A DNA stretch of 64,000 nucleotides, taken from NCBI GenBank assembly GCA_937924805.1, contig CALDTZ010000016.1:1-64000 (forward strand), written 5' to 3'. The position numbers and the translations under genes are program-made. The notes beneath the pieces are model-generated. The model was not told the origin of the DNA and searched no databases. It saw only the letters and a list, made by a program, of their open reading frames with translations. Positions 50,501-60,277 of the stretch are shown piece after piece. The first letter of the stretch is position 1. Each line of letters opens with the position of its first letter. Source of the stretch: an uncultured Saprospiraceae bacterium (lineage in GTDB: Bacteria; Bacteroidota; Bacteroidia; Chitinophagales; Saprospiraceae).

Positions 50501-50638
50501 TAACTGTTCGATAGCTTGATCTGCATAGCTCTGCGCGTCTTTCTCTACTTTACGTGTTGGTAGGATATATAATACTTGTAATATAGTCACTGCTAACAAC
50601 AAGAAAAATAGAACCCGAATTAATCCTTTACCCTGCAT
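47549..50638 (-). CDS. secDF: Fused protein translocase subunit SecDF
   Basis: FGLDLKGGMSAVLQVD, GLTV/VDANVIIFERIREELR, GVDFKGGYSYNIEF, GYSINDTVIVFDRIREYL. Confidence 0.96.
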   Translation of the reverse strand: MQGKGLIRVLFFLLLAVTILQVLYILPTRKVEKDAQSYADQAIEQLANEDDAYVVRKQAEVKYLDSMSSEEIFSIPLLGSFTYDDLKKRQLAFGLDLKGGMSAVLQVDLKDLLVNLSGKSRDANFRQALENASIAQENSQSDYITLFEQAYRKLAGDGKLAKIFMRDAELREQINAESSNGEVVRLLRTKADETVQLTFTMLKQRIDKLGVTQPNVSLDAARDLIVVEMPGIENPERARSILSSAAKLEFWETFRVSDNGVLSSFVEADKKLLSGSGSDAAVEEATVSYDTTWTMKMDSLGNETGDSTFQLVEKSDNFLNSGGPLLSLLSLNNSAGGVAYPQTVMGVADKNKRNAISKMLANPEVASLFPNDAKLLWSRKPYKDFDSGELTNQYMLYMIKQRPGTERAPLEGDVVVGASQSPNPVTGETAVNLRMNSIGAKKWAEMTTKAANEGNREIAIALDDEIVSAPRVNGAITGGSSEITGGFSVQEAIDFASILEVGKLPANLKIIQEQTVGPSLGQKNINASLKAISIGFLLLLLFMMFYYGGAGIFSIIALLLNLVFIFGALASYGTVLTLPGIAGIVLTIGMAVDANVIIFERIREELRVGKSLLASIADGFKNSYSAIIDANVTTILVALVLAYFGLGPIKGFAVVLIIGVLSSLFTAVLIGRMLIEWWTKGDRKLSFWTPPSKGLFTDMKFNWLGKRRVAYVVSGTLIIVGLISMFTKGFDLGVDFKGGYSYNIEFDENIDVDAETLRTGLNDLFQSPTVVKAVDSENTFNVVTTYLIKETGEGAAERVVEKLHEGITSITGANVSLDKFKSTESGVGTHIITSSKVGPTIADDIKKSSLKAGLFSLLLIFLYIFIRFNKWQYSLGAVAALFHDSLIVIGLFSLLWGIVPFSLEIDQAFIAAILTVIGYSINDTVIVFDRIREYLGIYTNRSTDEILNLAINSTFSRTVITSITTFLMVFILFAFGGSSTKGFAFAMMIGIIVGTYSSIFVATPIVRDLTKELGAGAAKETTKRFSKAL

Positions 50639-50669
50639 TTATATTTTATTTGATACTTAAAAAACTCCG

Positions 50670-50677
50670 CAAATATA
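50670..50677 (-). promoter_or_regulatory. Candidate -7 element for secDF
   Basis: TATATTTG on minus strand about 32 bp upstream of the start codon. Confidence 0.4.
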
Positions 50678-50695
50678 ATTGATTTACCATACTTA

Positions 50696-50726
50696 TTGTC
50701 TAAATATGTAATTTGATTCATATTTG
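50696..50726 (+). promoter_or_regulatory. Candidate promoter for the BON-LysM gene
   Basis: TTG-N20-CATATTTG, one mismatch to TTG-N17-23-TAnnTTTG. Confidence 0.4.
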
Positions 50727-50811
50727 TACCAAATCAACGATATTAGATATTACCTTAGTCCTAATTAAATTCAAACTATTTTAAATAAACTATTCAATTA
50801 AATTAAACAAA

Positions 50812-51297
50812 ATGGGATTATTTTCTTTTTTAAAAAATGCAGGAAGTAGCATCTTAAAAGACAAAGAGTCAAATCATAAAACAGCTGCTCCAGATGTTGC
50901 TGCAAAAAATGCTGAGATTCATGAAATGAGATTAAATACATTATTAGGAGTTGTAAAAACAGCAAATGTAGATATTGTAGATTTATCGATTGATTTAAAT
51001 GGAGATACAGTAACTGTCTATGGCCAAACTGAAAATCAAAGTGAAAAAGAAAAAGCGATTTTAGCCCTTGGAAATGTGAATGGAATTGCAGAAGTAGATG
51101 ATAGAATATCAGTAGTAAATGTAGAACCCGAAGCTCAATTTTATGAAGTAAAAGGTGGCGATAGTCTTTCTAAAATTGCTAAATCTTTTTATGGCGACCC
51201 AATGAAATACAAAGAAATTTTTGAAGCAAATCAGCCGCTACTGTCAGACCCAAATAAAATTTATCCAGGACAAATGTTAAGGATTCCAAACCTATAA
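50812..51297 (+). CDS. BON-LysM protein (Kbp/YgaU-like)
   Basis: BON-like VDIVDLSIDLNGDTVTVYGQTENQSEKEKAILALGNVNGIAEVDDRI; LysM YEVKGGDSLSKIAKSFYGDPMKYKEIFEANQPLLSDPNKIYPGQMLRIP. Confidence 0.92.
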   Translation: MGLFSFLKNAGSSILKDKESNHKTAAPDVAAKNAEIHEMRLNTLLGVVKTANVDIVDLSIDLNGDTVTVYGQTENQSEKEKAILALGNVNGIAEVDDRISVVNVEPEAQFYEVKGGDSLSKIAKSFYGDPMKYKEIFEANQPLLSDPNKIYPGQMLRIPNL

Positions 51298-51302
51298 AAT
51301 TT

Positions 51303-51336
51303 AAAAAAAGCTGATAAATATTTATCAGCTTTTTTT
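51303..51336 (+). terminator. Intrinsic terminator of the BON-LysM gene
   Basis: AAAAAAAGCTGATAAA / TTTATCAGCTTTTTTT stem with 2-nt unpaired centre and T tract. Confidence 0.85.
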
Positions 51337-51390
51337 TCTCATCAGTTAATTATCCAACGTATCTATTGTCTTGGTACACTCTTAAGAGGC

Positions 51391-52563
51391 TTAAAGACCA
51401 TTTAAAGACCAATCATATTCTTTATAATTTATCGAAACCGTTGATTCTATAGATACTTCTAGAAATTGATTTAAAAACTTCGGTAAATCACCAAAATCTT
51501 CTGCATACCATTCAAATATTTTAGAAATCTCAATGGATGATTTTTTAATTGAATTGTAATTAGCATTATTTATAAACTTTCTTGATTGCTTCGCTAAATT
51601 CGTTTCCATATTTTCTGCTGTCCATGCCTGGTTTAGCAGTGGTGGACATGATTTGGCAGCACAATTCACAGCAAAATGTATTCTCGGCTCTTGAAAATCA
51701 GGCCTAATAATATCATTTTCAATATTATTAAGCGATAACGATTTACCATTCAATTGTATCCATTGTTTATCCCATGGTTTTCCACCTTCAAGATCAATGA
51801 TACTTTTTAATGGGTAATGATCTATGATTAATTTTAATGTAAATGCGTTATAAGCATTTATCCAATAAGCAAGCTTTTCATTCCTTGACCATTCATCAGC
51901 GATAGGGTTGTTTTCAAGCAATTTTATATATTCTTCGAGAGTAGATGCATTCTTTTTTAATCCTGCATAATTAACTACTCCTTGGTCAGATACATACGTT
52001 TGTAAAATCGAATTCAATAATTCATGAGACAACTTTTCAATACTTTTTGGTTTTGGCGTTTTCGGCTTTTCTAATTTGGTTTCAATTTCAATTGGTTTAT
52101 CTTCTATATTATCATCTACCAATTTTTCCTTTTGAACTTCAGCTTCTACTAATTTTTCTTTATTCTTTTCAAGAAACTGCTTCATTTGGTTCTTCAATGC
52201 CTTTTTATTTGAAACAGAAGGAGGTATTTCTTTTTTATTTTTTTCTTCCAAAACTGATTTGTTATCAATCTCTTCCTTTACAATAATCTTTCTGTCATTT
52301 TCAATTAAATCAACGTTAGAATTATTTCCTTCAACACCCTTGTTTGTTGGCTCATTCGATTCATGGATTAAGCCTTCTTTTTTCGTTGTTAAATTACTTT
52401 CCTTACTAATCTTTAATTCCGAGGTATCATTCGTATTTTGAAATGTTTGATTGGTTTGTACTTCTACAATGTTAGGTGTACTAGGTGATGGATTATTACA
52501 AGCAATACAAACTTGCGTTAATAATAAAACGAATAGCAGCGAAACAAAAATAATGTTCTTCAT
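51391..52563 (-). CDS. DUF547 protein with long charged low-complexity N-terminal linker
   Basis: NEKLAYWINAYNAFTLKLIIDHYPLKSI, RIHFAVNCAAKSCPPLLNQAWTAENME; K/E/N-rich linker after signal peptide. Confidence 0.88.
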   Translation of the reverse strand: MKNIIFVSLLFVLLLTQVCIACNNPSPSTPNIVEVQTNQTFQNTNDTSELKISKESNLTTKKEGLIHESNEPTNKGVEGNNSNVDLIENDRKIIVKEEIDNKSVLEEKNKKEIPPSVSNKKALKNQMKQFLEKNKEKLVEAEVQKEKLVDDNIEDKPIEIETKLEKPKTPKPKSIEKLSHELLNSILQTYVSDQGVVNYAGLKKNASTLEEYIKLLENNPIADEWSRNEKLAYWINAYNAFTLKLIIDHYPLKSIIDLEGGKPWDKQWIQLNGKSLSLNNIENDIIRPDFQEPRIHFAVNCAAKSCPPLLNQAWTAENMETNLAKQSRKFINNANYNSIKKSSIEISKIFEWYAEDFGDLPKFLNQFLEVSIESTVSINYKEYDWSLNGL

Positions 52564-52622
52564 ATTAAAATTAATTTACATTTATAACACAATATATTTC
52601 AATTCATTGAATATAATTCCGA

Positions 52623-54884
52623 TTAAAAGTTAAAACTCAATTTGGCACTAACATTTCTTGGAGCTTCAAATATTCCAGGTCGTTTTGTGAATGTCAAATT
52701 CATAGCATTATTCACCAAAAAACTAAGATTGAAGTGCTTAAACTTAAAACCTATTCTTGCATCAATTAGTTTATATGCGGTATCATTATTTGCCAGATAT
52801 GCACCGATGAAGACAAAATCTACTGGCTCATAGAATAAATTATCAATAGCAGTTACAGCGCTTACCCTTTTGAAAGATAGTCCAAGATTAAAGAAACGAT
52901 AAGCAATTTGAGCATCAATTGTCAAATTATGTCTATTTCTATATTTAAGAACATTTTCTGTAGACGAGCTAGAAGCAACTAGATCCGGATTGTTAGCAAA
53001 ATTCCTGTATTTAGGGTTTATTAATGTATAACCTGCCATTATATCCGTCCGAAATTTTCCAAATGTTGCATTTGTAATAAATTCTAATTCTGCTCCTTTT
53101 ATATCTGTATCTCCTACATTTTTTGATCTAAACCCTAGGGTTTGATTTTCTGAATAAAATCCAAACTCTGTCATATTTGTATATTGGGACCAAAACAATG
53201 CTAAATCAATATACCCCTGCCATTGTCCTATTTTAAGTCCTTGCTTTACACCGACTTCAGTGGTCCACCCTTCTTCAGATTCTAACTCCAGATTAGGAAA
53301 TATAGTAAATCCTGCTGCAGTTGTTGATATAAATTTTTCCGTAATTGTAGGATATCGATACCCTTGCCCCCATGAACTTCTAATAAACGTAGATTTCGTT
53401 AAAGGATAATTTAAACCGGCTCTTCCAATAAATTTAGATTCAACATTCTTCCCTTCATTTGGAACGATTTGCCCGTAAAGTTCAGCTGGACTCTTTAATC
53501 GATTATTTTCTAACCTCCCTCCTATTGTAACATTCAATTTATTAAAGAAGGTCTTATTTAATTGACCATAAACAGCAAAATTACTTCCTGTAAAACTAGT
53601 ATCGCCAAACAATTCAGAATCAGACCGTATTAAAGAACCTACCGCACCAGCGACAAGTTCTGCTTCTAATCTTTTGAAGTAATGTTGAAATTGATACTCA
53701 ATATTTGAATAGGTGGATTGATTACTTTGATCATTATTATTTTTATTATTAATCGTATAATATCTCGAAGTAATTTTGTGTTGATTACCCGTTTTATCTT
53801 GAAATTGGCAAAAAGGATCTATGTAAAACCTCGTCGCATCTGACTCTGTTACTTGTACCGCTTTCAATCCTCCACCAATTGGATTCCTCCACAGAAAAGC
53901 ATTTGCTGATTTTGATTTATTATAAACACTATTTACACCAATAAAAAAAACATCCGAAACACGATACCTTAACTTAAGGTTAGTTCGCCATCGATCTTCA
54001 TATGCGTCTTGATAATAACTAGCAAACTGGTTGTAGAACCCTCCTATTACAAGGTCTAAATCTTTGATTTTTCTTTTATGGAGAATACTTGCATTATAAT
54101 TATTAGGTATGTTCGAATCGTCCCACCATTTATTTTTGATTTCATCTGGATCATCATATTGAGTATACGAAACGGAGGCTTTTGTTACCGGTTTGGATGT
54201 TGCATACCCAGTCCTAATATTGATTATTCCATTCATAGCAGAAGAACCATATAAAACAGAAGATGCGCCTTTTAAAACTTCAACTTGAGAAATATTTTCA
54301 ATAGGCACATCATTCCAGTTAGCCCTTCCCGCATCTGCTTGTAGTGCGGGAATATCATCAATTAACAATAAAACTCTTGAACCTGCACCATAGGCATATC
54401 CTGAACCTCCTCTTATACTTGCTTGACCATCGATCATTTGAACCCCTGGCACTTTATCCAGTACATCATCAATGGATGGTACATTTGTATTTTCAATTAA
54501 ATTAGGTTTTATAACCGCTATTGATGAAATAGCTTCTGATAAGTTTCTTTCGTATTTCGAGCCTGTAATAGTGGCTGTCGATAAAGTCGTACCGCTTTCA
54601 ATCAATTGAATAATGATCGCTTCTGGTGGAATACTAGATATAACAACATCTATTTCTTGAGTTGCAAACCCGATATATGTAAAAGACAGCTTGTGTGTTC
54701 CATCGTCTAATTCAATAAAAAACTGGCCATTGATATCGGTAGTTGTTCCTACAGATCCTGAAGTGATGTTTGCACCTATTAACGGTGAACCATCACTTTC
54801 AGCAAATACATATCCTGTTAAAGATTGGGAGGTTGCTGATAAATGAAAAAGAATCCCAACAATTAGGACAAGTAAATCTCTCAT
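52623..54884 (-). CDS. TonB-dependent receptor
   Basis: Signal peptide, GTTTDINGQFFIELDDGTHKLSFTYIGF, plug VPSIDDVLDKVPGVQMIDGQASIRGGSGYAYGAGSRVLLLIDDIP, C-terminal barrel strand. Confidence 0.93.
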   Translation of the reverse strand: MRDLLVLIVGILFHLSATSQSLTGYVFAESDGSPLIGANITSGSVGTTTDINGQFFIELDDGTHKLSFTYIGFATQEIDVVISSIPPEAIIIQLIESGTTLSTATITGSKYERNLSEAISSIAVIKPNLIENTNVPSIDDVLDKVPGVQMIDGQASIRGGSGYAYGAGSRVLLLIDDIPALQADAGRANWNDVPIENISQVEVLKGASSVLYGSSAMNGIINIRTGYATSKPVTKASVSYTQYDDPDEIKNKWWDDSNIPNNYNASILHKRKIKDLDLVIGGFYNQFASYYQDAYEDRWRTNLKLRYRVSDVFFIGVNSVYNKSKSANAFLWRNPIGGGLKAVQVTESDATRFYIDPFCQFQDKTGNQHKITSRYYTINNKNNNDQSNQSTYSNIEYQFQHYFKRLEAELVAGAVGSLIRSDSELFGDTSFTGSNFAVYGQLNKTFFNKLNVTIGGRLENNRLKSPAELYGQIVPNEGKNVESKFIGRAGLNYPLTKSTFIRSSWGQGYRYPTITEKFISTTAAGFTIFPNLELESEEGWTTEVGVKQGLKIGQWQGYIDLALFWSQYTNMTEFGFYSENQTLGFRSKNVGDTDIKGAELEFITNATFGKFRTDIMAGYTLINPKYRNFANNPDLVASSSSTENVLKYRNRHNLTIDAQIAYRFFNLGLSFKRVSAVTAIDNLFYEPVDFVFIGAYLANNDTAYKLIDARIGFKFKHFNLSFLVNNAMNLTFTKRPGIFEAPRNVSAKLSFNF

Positions 54885-54941
54885 TAAAATGGTTTTAATG
54901 GAGGTAAATTACAAATAAAATAAGATTAAAAAATCTGAAAC

Positions 54942-55400
54942 CTATATTGGGTTAATCATTTCAAGAGACATAAGTGCCTTTTCCTCAGGTCCAATTGACA
55001 TAAAAGATAAAAATCCACCTGAAGATTTTGCAACATGTTTTGCAAATGAAATATAACTTCTGTACAATTCTGTCGCAACATCATGATCTAAACTCGGCAA
55101 GATATCATTAATTTGGGCCAATTTATCATGCAAGAATTTCGTTCTTTCCTTGACATCCTTTGGTGCCGTCTTAACTATATCATCTATGACATCCGTAAAG
55201 TCATGACCTACTTTAATGTAAAAGCTTTGAAGCTTCTCTGCTGCTGCAAAAGATCTGATTTCGGTTATTTTTTTTGCCCAGTCTAATTCATCTGAATCAA
55301 TCTCATTATCAGCTCCTGCTATATATATCGTTATCCAAGAAACTGCGTCTGTAAGCACCTTGAATTGATCATCCGAAATACCTTTAAATTCATTCAACAT
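54942..55400 (-). CDS. TerB-like protein
   Basis: VSWITIYIAGADNEIDSDELDWAKKITEIRSF; a TATATTTG element (minus, 55419-55426) overlaps the listed start, so an internal Met is preferred. Confidence 0.65.
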   Translation of the reverse strand: MLNEFKGISDDQFKVLTDAVSWITIYIAGADNEIDSDELDWAKKITEIRSFAAAEKLQSFYIKVGHDFTDVIDDIVKTAPKDVKERTKFLHDKLAQINDILPSLDHDVATELYRSYISFAKHVAKSSGGFLSFMSIGPEEKALMSLEMINPI

Positions 55401-55446
55401 TATCATCAAAAATTTGTGCAAATATATAAATCTTAATCTATATATG

Positions 55447-57735
55447 TTAGAAATTTAATTTTAAACCTAAGCTCGGGATTATAGGCAGTTGGTTTACCCG
55501 CTCATACTTCACTCTATCAAAGTAAAATATATTTTCCCTATCATATACATTCGTTACACTAAAAACGGCCTCTAAATTTACGTATTCCGAAAAGTAAAAC
55601 TTCTTTTGAATAGATACGTCAAATCTATGGTAATAAGGCAATCGTCCACTATTTCTTTCATCAGCATAAATAATACTAACATCATCGGGATTTCCCGTTA
55701 AAATTTCGGTATCTACTCCTTCTGTAAAGTTTACATTCTCATAAAATCCTTGCGTTAATGAAAATGGAAACCCAGAACCAAAATTCCATCGACCACTTAC
55801 TTGAAAATCGCCTTTCTTGTCTAGATTATATGAAACCAAAACATTCGAATTGTGTCGTCTATCAAATAGTGTTGGGTACGTTTGTTCTCCATCAAATCGA
55901 TTAACTCTACCAATAGAATACGTAGCCCATGCATACCATTTTGACCGCTCATACTTCAAGGATAAGTCAATACCTTTTGCATCACCAGTTTCTGTCACAT
56001 AATCTGCCTCTGTTTTATCGATTTTATTTCTATTGACAACAATCAGTTGAGGAAAATCTTTGATATACCCTTCAAGATTCATTGTCAAATAACGATTAAT
56101 ATCAAATTCTACTCCTGCAATTAAATGCCTTGAGTATTGTAATCTAGAATCCGTATCTGTCCCATCAAAAGATGTAATCCTTGATTCTGGCCCTGATAAA
56201 AACCCATTAAATAAGTTTACAACATCCCTTTCATTTGATGTACTAATAAGATTCTGAGAATATAATCCAGCAGCAGCTTTGATTCGAATGAAATCTGTTA
56301 CATTAAATTTAGCACCTAATCGAGGCTCCACAGATGGTTCACTTATTGATGCATAATATTGAAACCTAAGTGAAGGTTCTATAACCAAACGATCCCAAGC
56401 TTTTCTGTACAAAAAGTAAGCGCCAAGTTCAGCTGTATTCTGAAACTGATTAAGATTAATATTGAATGGATTTGTAAATTCAAAATCTGTGAAAATACTT
56501 TTTAATTCTACACCATAATCAAACTCATAATTATTACCAAAATAATTGAAATCAAGCCCTAAGAAATACTCACGGATTGTACTTAATCTCGGTGGTTCTA
56601 TGCCTTCTTGAAGTTTGATATTGTAATCAGAATATCCAACTTTTCCATTTACGATTAATGAACTTGAACTAGGTAAAATCGTAAAATTCATACCAGCTCC
56701 TGAATTTGTCCAATTGACGGACGCAACATTTGGGTCAAAATACCCATCACTAAAGTTAAATCCAAAAAAGTTGAACCGGCTACCATTTTTCGTTCCAAAA
56801 GAAATTTTACTATAAAAATCAGTAAAATCAAACGGTAATCCAATGCTATCATTTGCAACTGCATAAGGGTATATTACCTTCGATGTTTCAGATATAATTG
56901 ATTGCTTTGCGGTAAGTATAAAAGAAATATCTCCCTTCCCTTCAGAAAGTTTGATAATTGGCCCTTCAATTAATCCTTTTACCATAAATGGACTTGCAGA
57001 TACCTGCCCACTTAGTTTCTTCTTATTTCCAGCCCTTGTCTTAATGTCAATAACGGCAGAAATTCTCCCTCCATGGTAGGCATTAAAACCTCCTGTTAAG
57101 ACATCTACATTCTTAATGATCTCAGTTTCAAAAATCGAATAAAACCCAATCGAGTGAAAAGGGTTATAAATGGTCATCCCATCAAGTAGGATTTTATTCT
57201 GAATTGGAGACCCACCTCTAATATATAATTGTCCTCCTTGATCTCCTGTGCTAACTACGCCTGGTACAACTTGAAGATATTGAACAATATCCGCATCACC
57301 ACCTGTCGACGGTAGTGCTTTTATTTCTTTTTGTGAAACTTGTAACTTTGAAATTTGGACTTCCGTTTTTGCTTGCTCTCTTTTCGCTGAAATATCTACT
57401 ACCCCTAGACTAACACCTCCTGCACTCAATAATATGTTTACATATTCAATCCTATTTTCTCTGATTGTTACAACTTTTGAAGAGTCTTGATATCCAATAT
57501 AACTTGCAACTAATGTGTAATCACCAGCAGTTAAATTTGATATCGTAAAAAATCCGTCTTCATTTGTTGTCGTTCCAAAATTTGTATCTTTCAAGAACAC
57601 ATTACCATACAAAATTGGTTCTCCTGTTTTTTCATCATAAACATGGCCTCTTAATGTTCCTGTCTGCGCGAACCCCACATTTACGAATGCAATGAAAAGG
57701 AATATGAAACAAATGACTGTATTTTTAAAATTCAT
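55447..57735 (-). CDS. TonB-dependent receptor with CarbD_reg-like domain
   Basis: LRGHVYDEKTGEPILYGNVFLKDTNFGTTTNEDGFFTISNL; QLYIRGGSPIQNKILLDGMTIYNPFHSIGF. Confidence 0.93.
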   Translation of the reverse strand: MNFKNTVICFIFLFIAFVNVGFAQTGTLRGHVYDEKTGEPILYGNVFLKDTNFGTTTNEDGFFTISNLTAGDYTLVASYIGYQDSSKVVTIRENRIEYVNILLSAGGVSLGVVDISAKREQAKTEVQISKLQVSQKEIKALPSTGGDADIVQYLQVVPGVVSTGDQGGQLYIRGGSPIQNKILLDGMTIYNPFHSIGFYSIFETEIIKNVDVLTGGFNAYHGGRISAVIDIKTRAGNKKKLSGQVSASPFMVKGLIEGPIIKLSEGKGDISFILTAKQSIISETSKVIYPYAVANDSIGLPFDFTDFYSKISFGTKNGSRFNFFGFNFSDGYFDPNVASVNWTNSGAGMNFTILPSSSSLIVNGKVGYSDYNIKLQEGIEPPRLSTIREYFLGLDFNYFGNNYEFDYGVELKSIFTDFEFTNPFNINLNQFQNTAELGAYFLYRKAWDRLVIEPSLRFQYYASISEPSVEPRLGAKFNVTDFIRIKAAAGLYSQNLISTSNERDVVNLFNGFLSGPESRITSFDGTDTDSRLQYSRHLIAGVEFDINRYLTMNLEGYIKDFPQLIVVNRNKIDKTEADYVTETGDAKGIDLSLKYERSKWYAWATYSIGRVNRFDGEQTYPTLFDRRHNSNVLVSYNLDKKGDFQVSGRWNFGSGFPFSLTQGFYENVNFTEGVDTEILTGNPDDVSIIYADERNSGRLPYYHRFDVSIQKKFYFSEYVNLEAVFSVTNVYDRENIFYFDRVKYERVNQLPIIPSLGLKLNF

Positions 57736-57831
57736 TTTTCTAATTTAAATTAGGATGCCCAAATAAATTTGCGCTGAACAAGTCTGCAAATCTAAGGAAA
57801 TATTTTTTTCTAATGTATACTAATTTTATCG

Positions 57832-59283
57832 TTACAAGTCTGAAAAATAACGACGAGCGTTTCTATTATTATTACTTATTACTGTACGACTATCAATTCT
57901 ATTGCCTTCTGCGTCATTGGGTGCATCTCCATACAATTCGACCTCCCAATTAGGATTATTCTTTTCCCCTAAACATGTCGAATGCAATAAAAAGAAATTG
58001 TTTCCTGATAATGAAGGGTTATGAAATAAAAATTTAACATTGGTTTGATTTGCTATAGTATTATAAAACCAAATTTCATATGGAGGTGCTGATGGTTCAT
58101 CGATAACTTCTATTTTTTGATCCGGTTTCCCATATTTCATAAACATATAACCACGATCAGACTCAAATCCAAACCCAACATTATCTCGATACATATTATC
58201 TACAGCATGCGCTACTTCCATATATTTTGCATAATACACATCGGCGTGCTCTCTAGATTGCCCTGTGAAATAGTTGAAAATAAAGTATCGTTTTGCTAAG
58301 ATGGAACCATCCCCTATAATATTTGTCAATATATTCTGACTAACGGATGGAATTTGCGGAGAAATCGCTTTTAATGTAAAATCCAATTCCTCTGTTGTTA
58401 AATCTTGAACAAATGAATGTTCAAAATATTCGTTTGCATAAGCCAGATTTATAAGATCTGATTCTGGATGATATATTTGAAAATTACATTTTTTGTTTAG
58501 TAATACTTTTTTGCTTGGACTTATTAGTTCAACCGATAAATGATAATCCCCAGAATTTAAAGATTCAATGTCAATAGCTTTGACAATCACCTCTTTTGAT
58601 GATGGACTTATCTTTTGATACCCTTCAATAATCATTTCTGTACTATCAGCATCAACAAATCCTTTAATTATTGAGGATTTTAGCACTAATTTGGGCTGAT
58701 TTAGCTCCTCTAAATGATAAGCCTCAACGAAAAAATGCAAATCAGAAATTTCATTTCCAGCAAGGTTAAATGGAAGTCTTTCGTAAGAAAAGCTATATTT
58801 CTGAAAAGGTAATTTTTTAGATGTCGATAATTCACTGCATAAGATAATATCAGAAAAAACAGGCTCCATTAAATCATTTCTAATAATTATTTCTTCTTCA
58901 ACAATACATTTATTTTGTTCATCAAAAGTATCATAAGCCTCAACACTAATAGAGTATGTACCGTCTTGAAGTGCATATCTTTTAAGGTCCCAAAAATCTT
59001 TTTTCTCCGTCGAGTTCGGGCTAATTAAAGTGAACTTGTCTGCATGTATAATAGAAGTTCCAGACTTTACGAGAACAATACACTCTACACTTGCTTTAAC
59101 ACTATTCTCTGACTCCTGAATGTATTGAACACTTTTGGCAGGAATCCCTACATATAACTCAACATATCCCTTTTTCTCATCATTAAATTGTTCAATGTAA
59201 ATATTAGGGATAAAATTTTGTTGCGCTATTACGAAATGGCAACAAAAAACAAACAGTATTATAGCAGATATCCGAGAATGCAT
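57832..59283 (-). CDS. GWxTD-domain protein
   Basis: YRDNVGFGFESDRGYMFMKYGKPDQ...PYEIWFYNTIANQTNVKFLFHN; TATCTTTG element (minus, 59302-59309) overlaps the listed start, supporting MHSRIS as start. Confidence 0.85.
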   Translation of the reverse strand: MHSRISAIILFVFCCHFVIAQQNFIPNIYIEQFNDEKKGYVELYVGIPAKSVQYIQESENSVKASVECIVLVKSGTSIIHADKFTLISPNSTEKKDFWDLKRYALQDGTYSISVEAYDTFDEQNKCIVEEEIIIRNDLMEPVFSDIILCSELSTSKKLPFQKYSFSYERLPFNLAGNEISDLHFFVEAYHLEELNQPKLVLKSSIIKGFVDADSTEMIIEGYQKISPSSKEVIVKAIDIESLNSGDYHLSVELISPSKKVLLNKKCNFQIYHPESDLINLAYANEYFEHSFVQDLTTEELDFTLKAISPQIPSVSQNILTNIIGDGSILAKRYFIFNYFTGQSREHADVYYAKYMEVAHAVDNMYRDNVGFGFESDRGYMFMKYGKPDQKIEVIDEPSAPPYEIWFYNTIANQTNVKFLFHNPSLSGNNFFLLHSTCLGEKNNPNWEVELYGDAPNDAEGNRIDSRTVISNNNRNARRYFSDL

Positions 59284-59436
59284 AAATAAGATATTATAGG
59301 ACAAAGATATAGCAAACTAAAATTATAAGTATACGTTTAATGCCATATTTGCAATCAGTGTCGGCTAACATATTTGAAATAATAAATCTTACCTTCATTA
59401 TCATTAAAAATAAATCTCTATTACGACAAATAGCTT

Positions 59437-60264
59437 ATGGATAGAATTTTGATCACAGGCGTTTCATCGGGTATTGGAAGGGCATTAACTAGACATGCCA
59501 CAAAAAAAGGTATCGAAGTTTATGGGACCATTAGAAATAAAAAAAAATCTGTCGATCTAATTGAATCATTCGGCAATCTATTTACACCCATATTCTTAGA
59601 TGTTACCGATGGAAGTCGAATTAAAGAATGTGCTGCTGAATTGATTAGAAACCCAAATTTATATTTTGACTGTATTATAAATAACGCAGGAATTGCTATC
59701 CCTGGACCTTTAACAGAAATTGGAATCATCGCGCTAAAAAAACAGATAGATGTAAATGTATTGGGTGTATTTAGAATTACAAATGCATTTTTACCATTAT
59801 TAAAACGATCTACAAATAGAAAAAAAATTATTAATATAAGTTCCGTTTCTGGGATTTTATCAACACCAATGAATGGGTCTTATTGTATAAGTAAACATGC
59901 TCTCGAAAGTATGAACGATGTCTATAGAAGGGAGTTAAAACTATTTAACATTGATGTCATTTCTGTTTTACCTGGCCCTATTAAAACGAAAATCTGGCAA
60001 AAAAATCTTGGGAAATTAGATCGGTTTAAAAACGGTCATTATGCTACATTTCTTAAAAAGGCAGATACGTTTATAATAAAAACTGAAAATCAAGCTTTAG
60101 ATGTTCATTATGCTGCTAACTATATTTATTCAATAATAACTAAGAAAAAGAATAAACCAAGATACATTTTGCACAGGACGCCAATTATTATCAAATTTAT
60201 GGCTAATTGGGTTCCAGATCGATTACTTGATAGAATTATGTGGAAAAATTTAAACAAAAAATAG
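59437..60264 (+). CDS. SDR-family oxidoreductase
   Basis: ILITGVSSGIGRAL, CIINNAGIAIPGP, NISSVSG, YCISKHALESM. Confidence 0.93.
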   Translation: MDRILITGVSSGIGRALTRHATKKGIEVYGTIRNKKKSVDLIESFGNLFTPIFLDVTDGSRIKECAAELIRNPNLYFDCIINNAGIAIPGPLTEIGIIALKKQIDVNVLGVFRITNAFLPLLKRSTNRKKIINISSVSGILSTPMNGSYCISKHALESMNDVYRRELKLFNIDVISVLPGPIKTKIWQKNLGKLDRFKNGHYATFLKKADTFIIKTENQALDVHYAANYIYSIITKKKNKPRYILHRTPIIIKFMANWVPDRLLDRIMWKNLNKK

Positions 60265-60277
60265 ATTCAATACAATA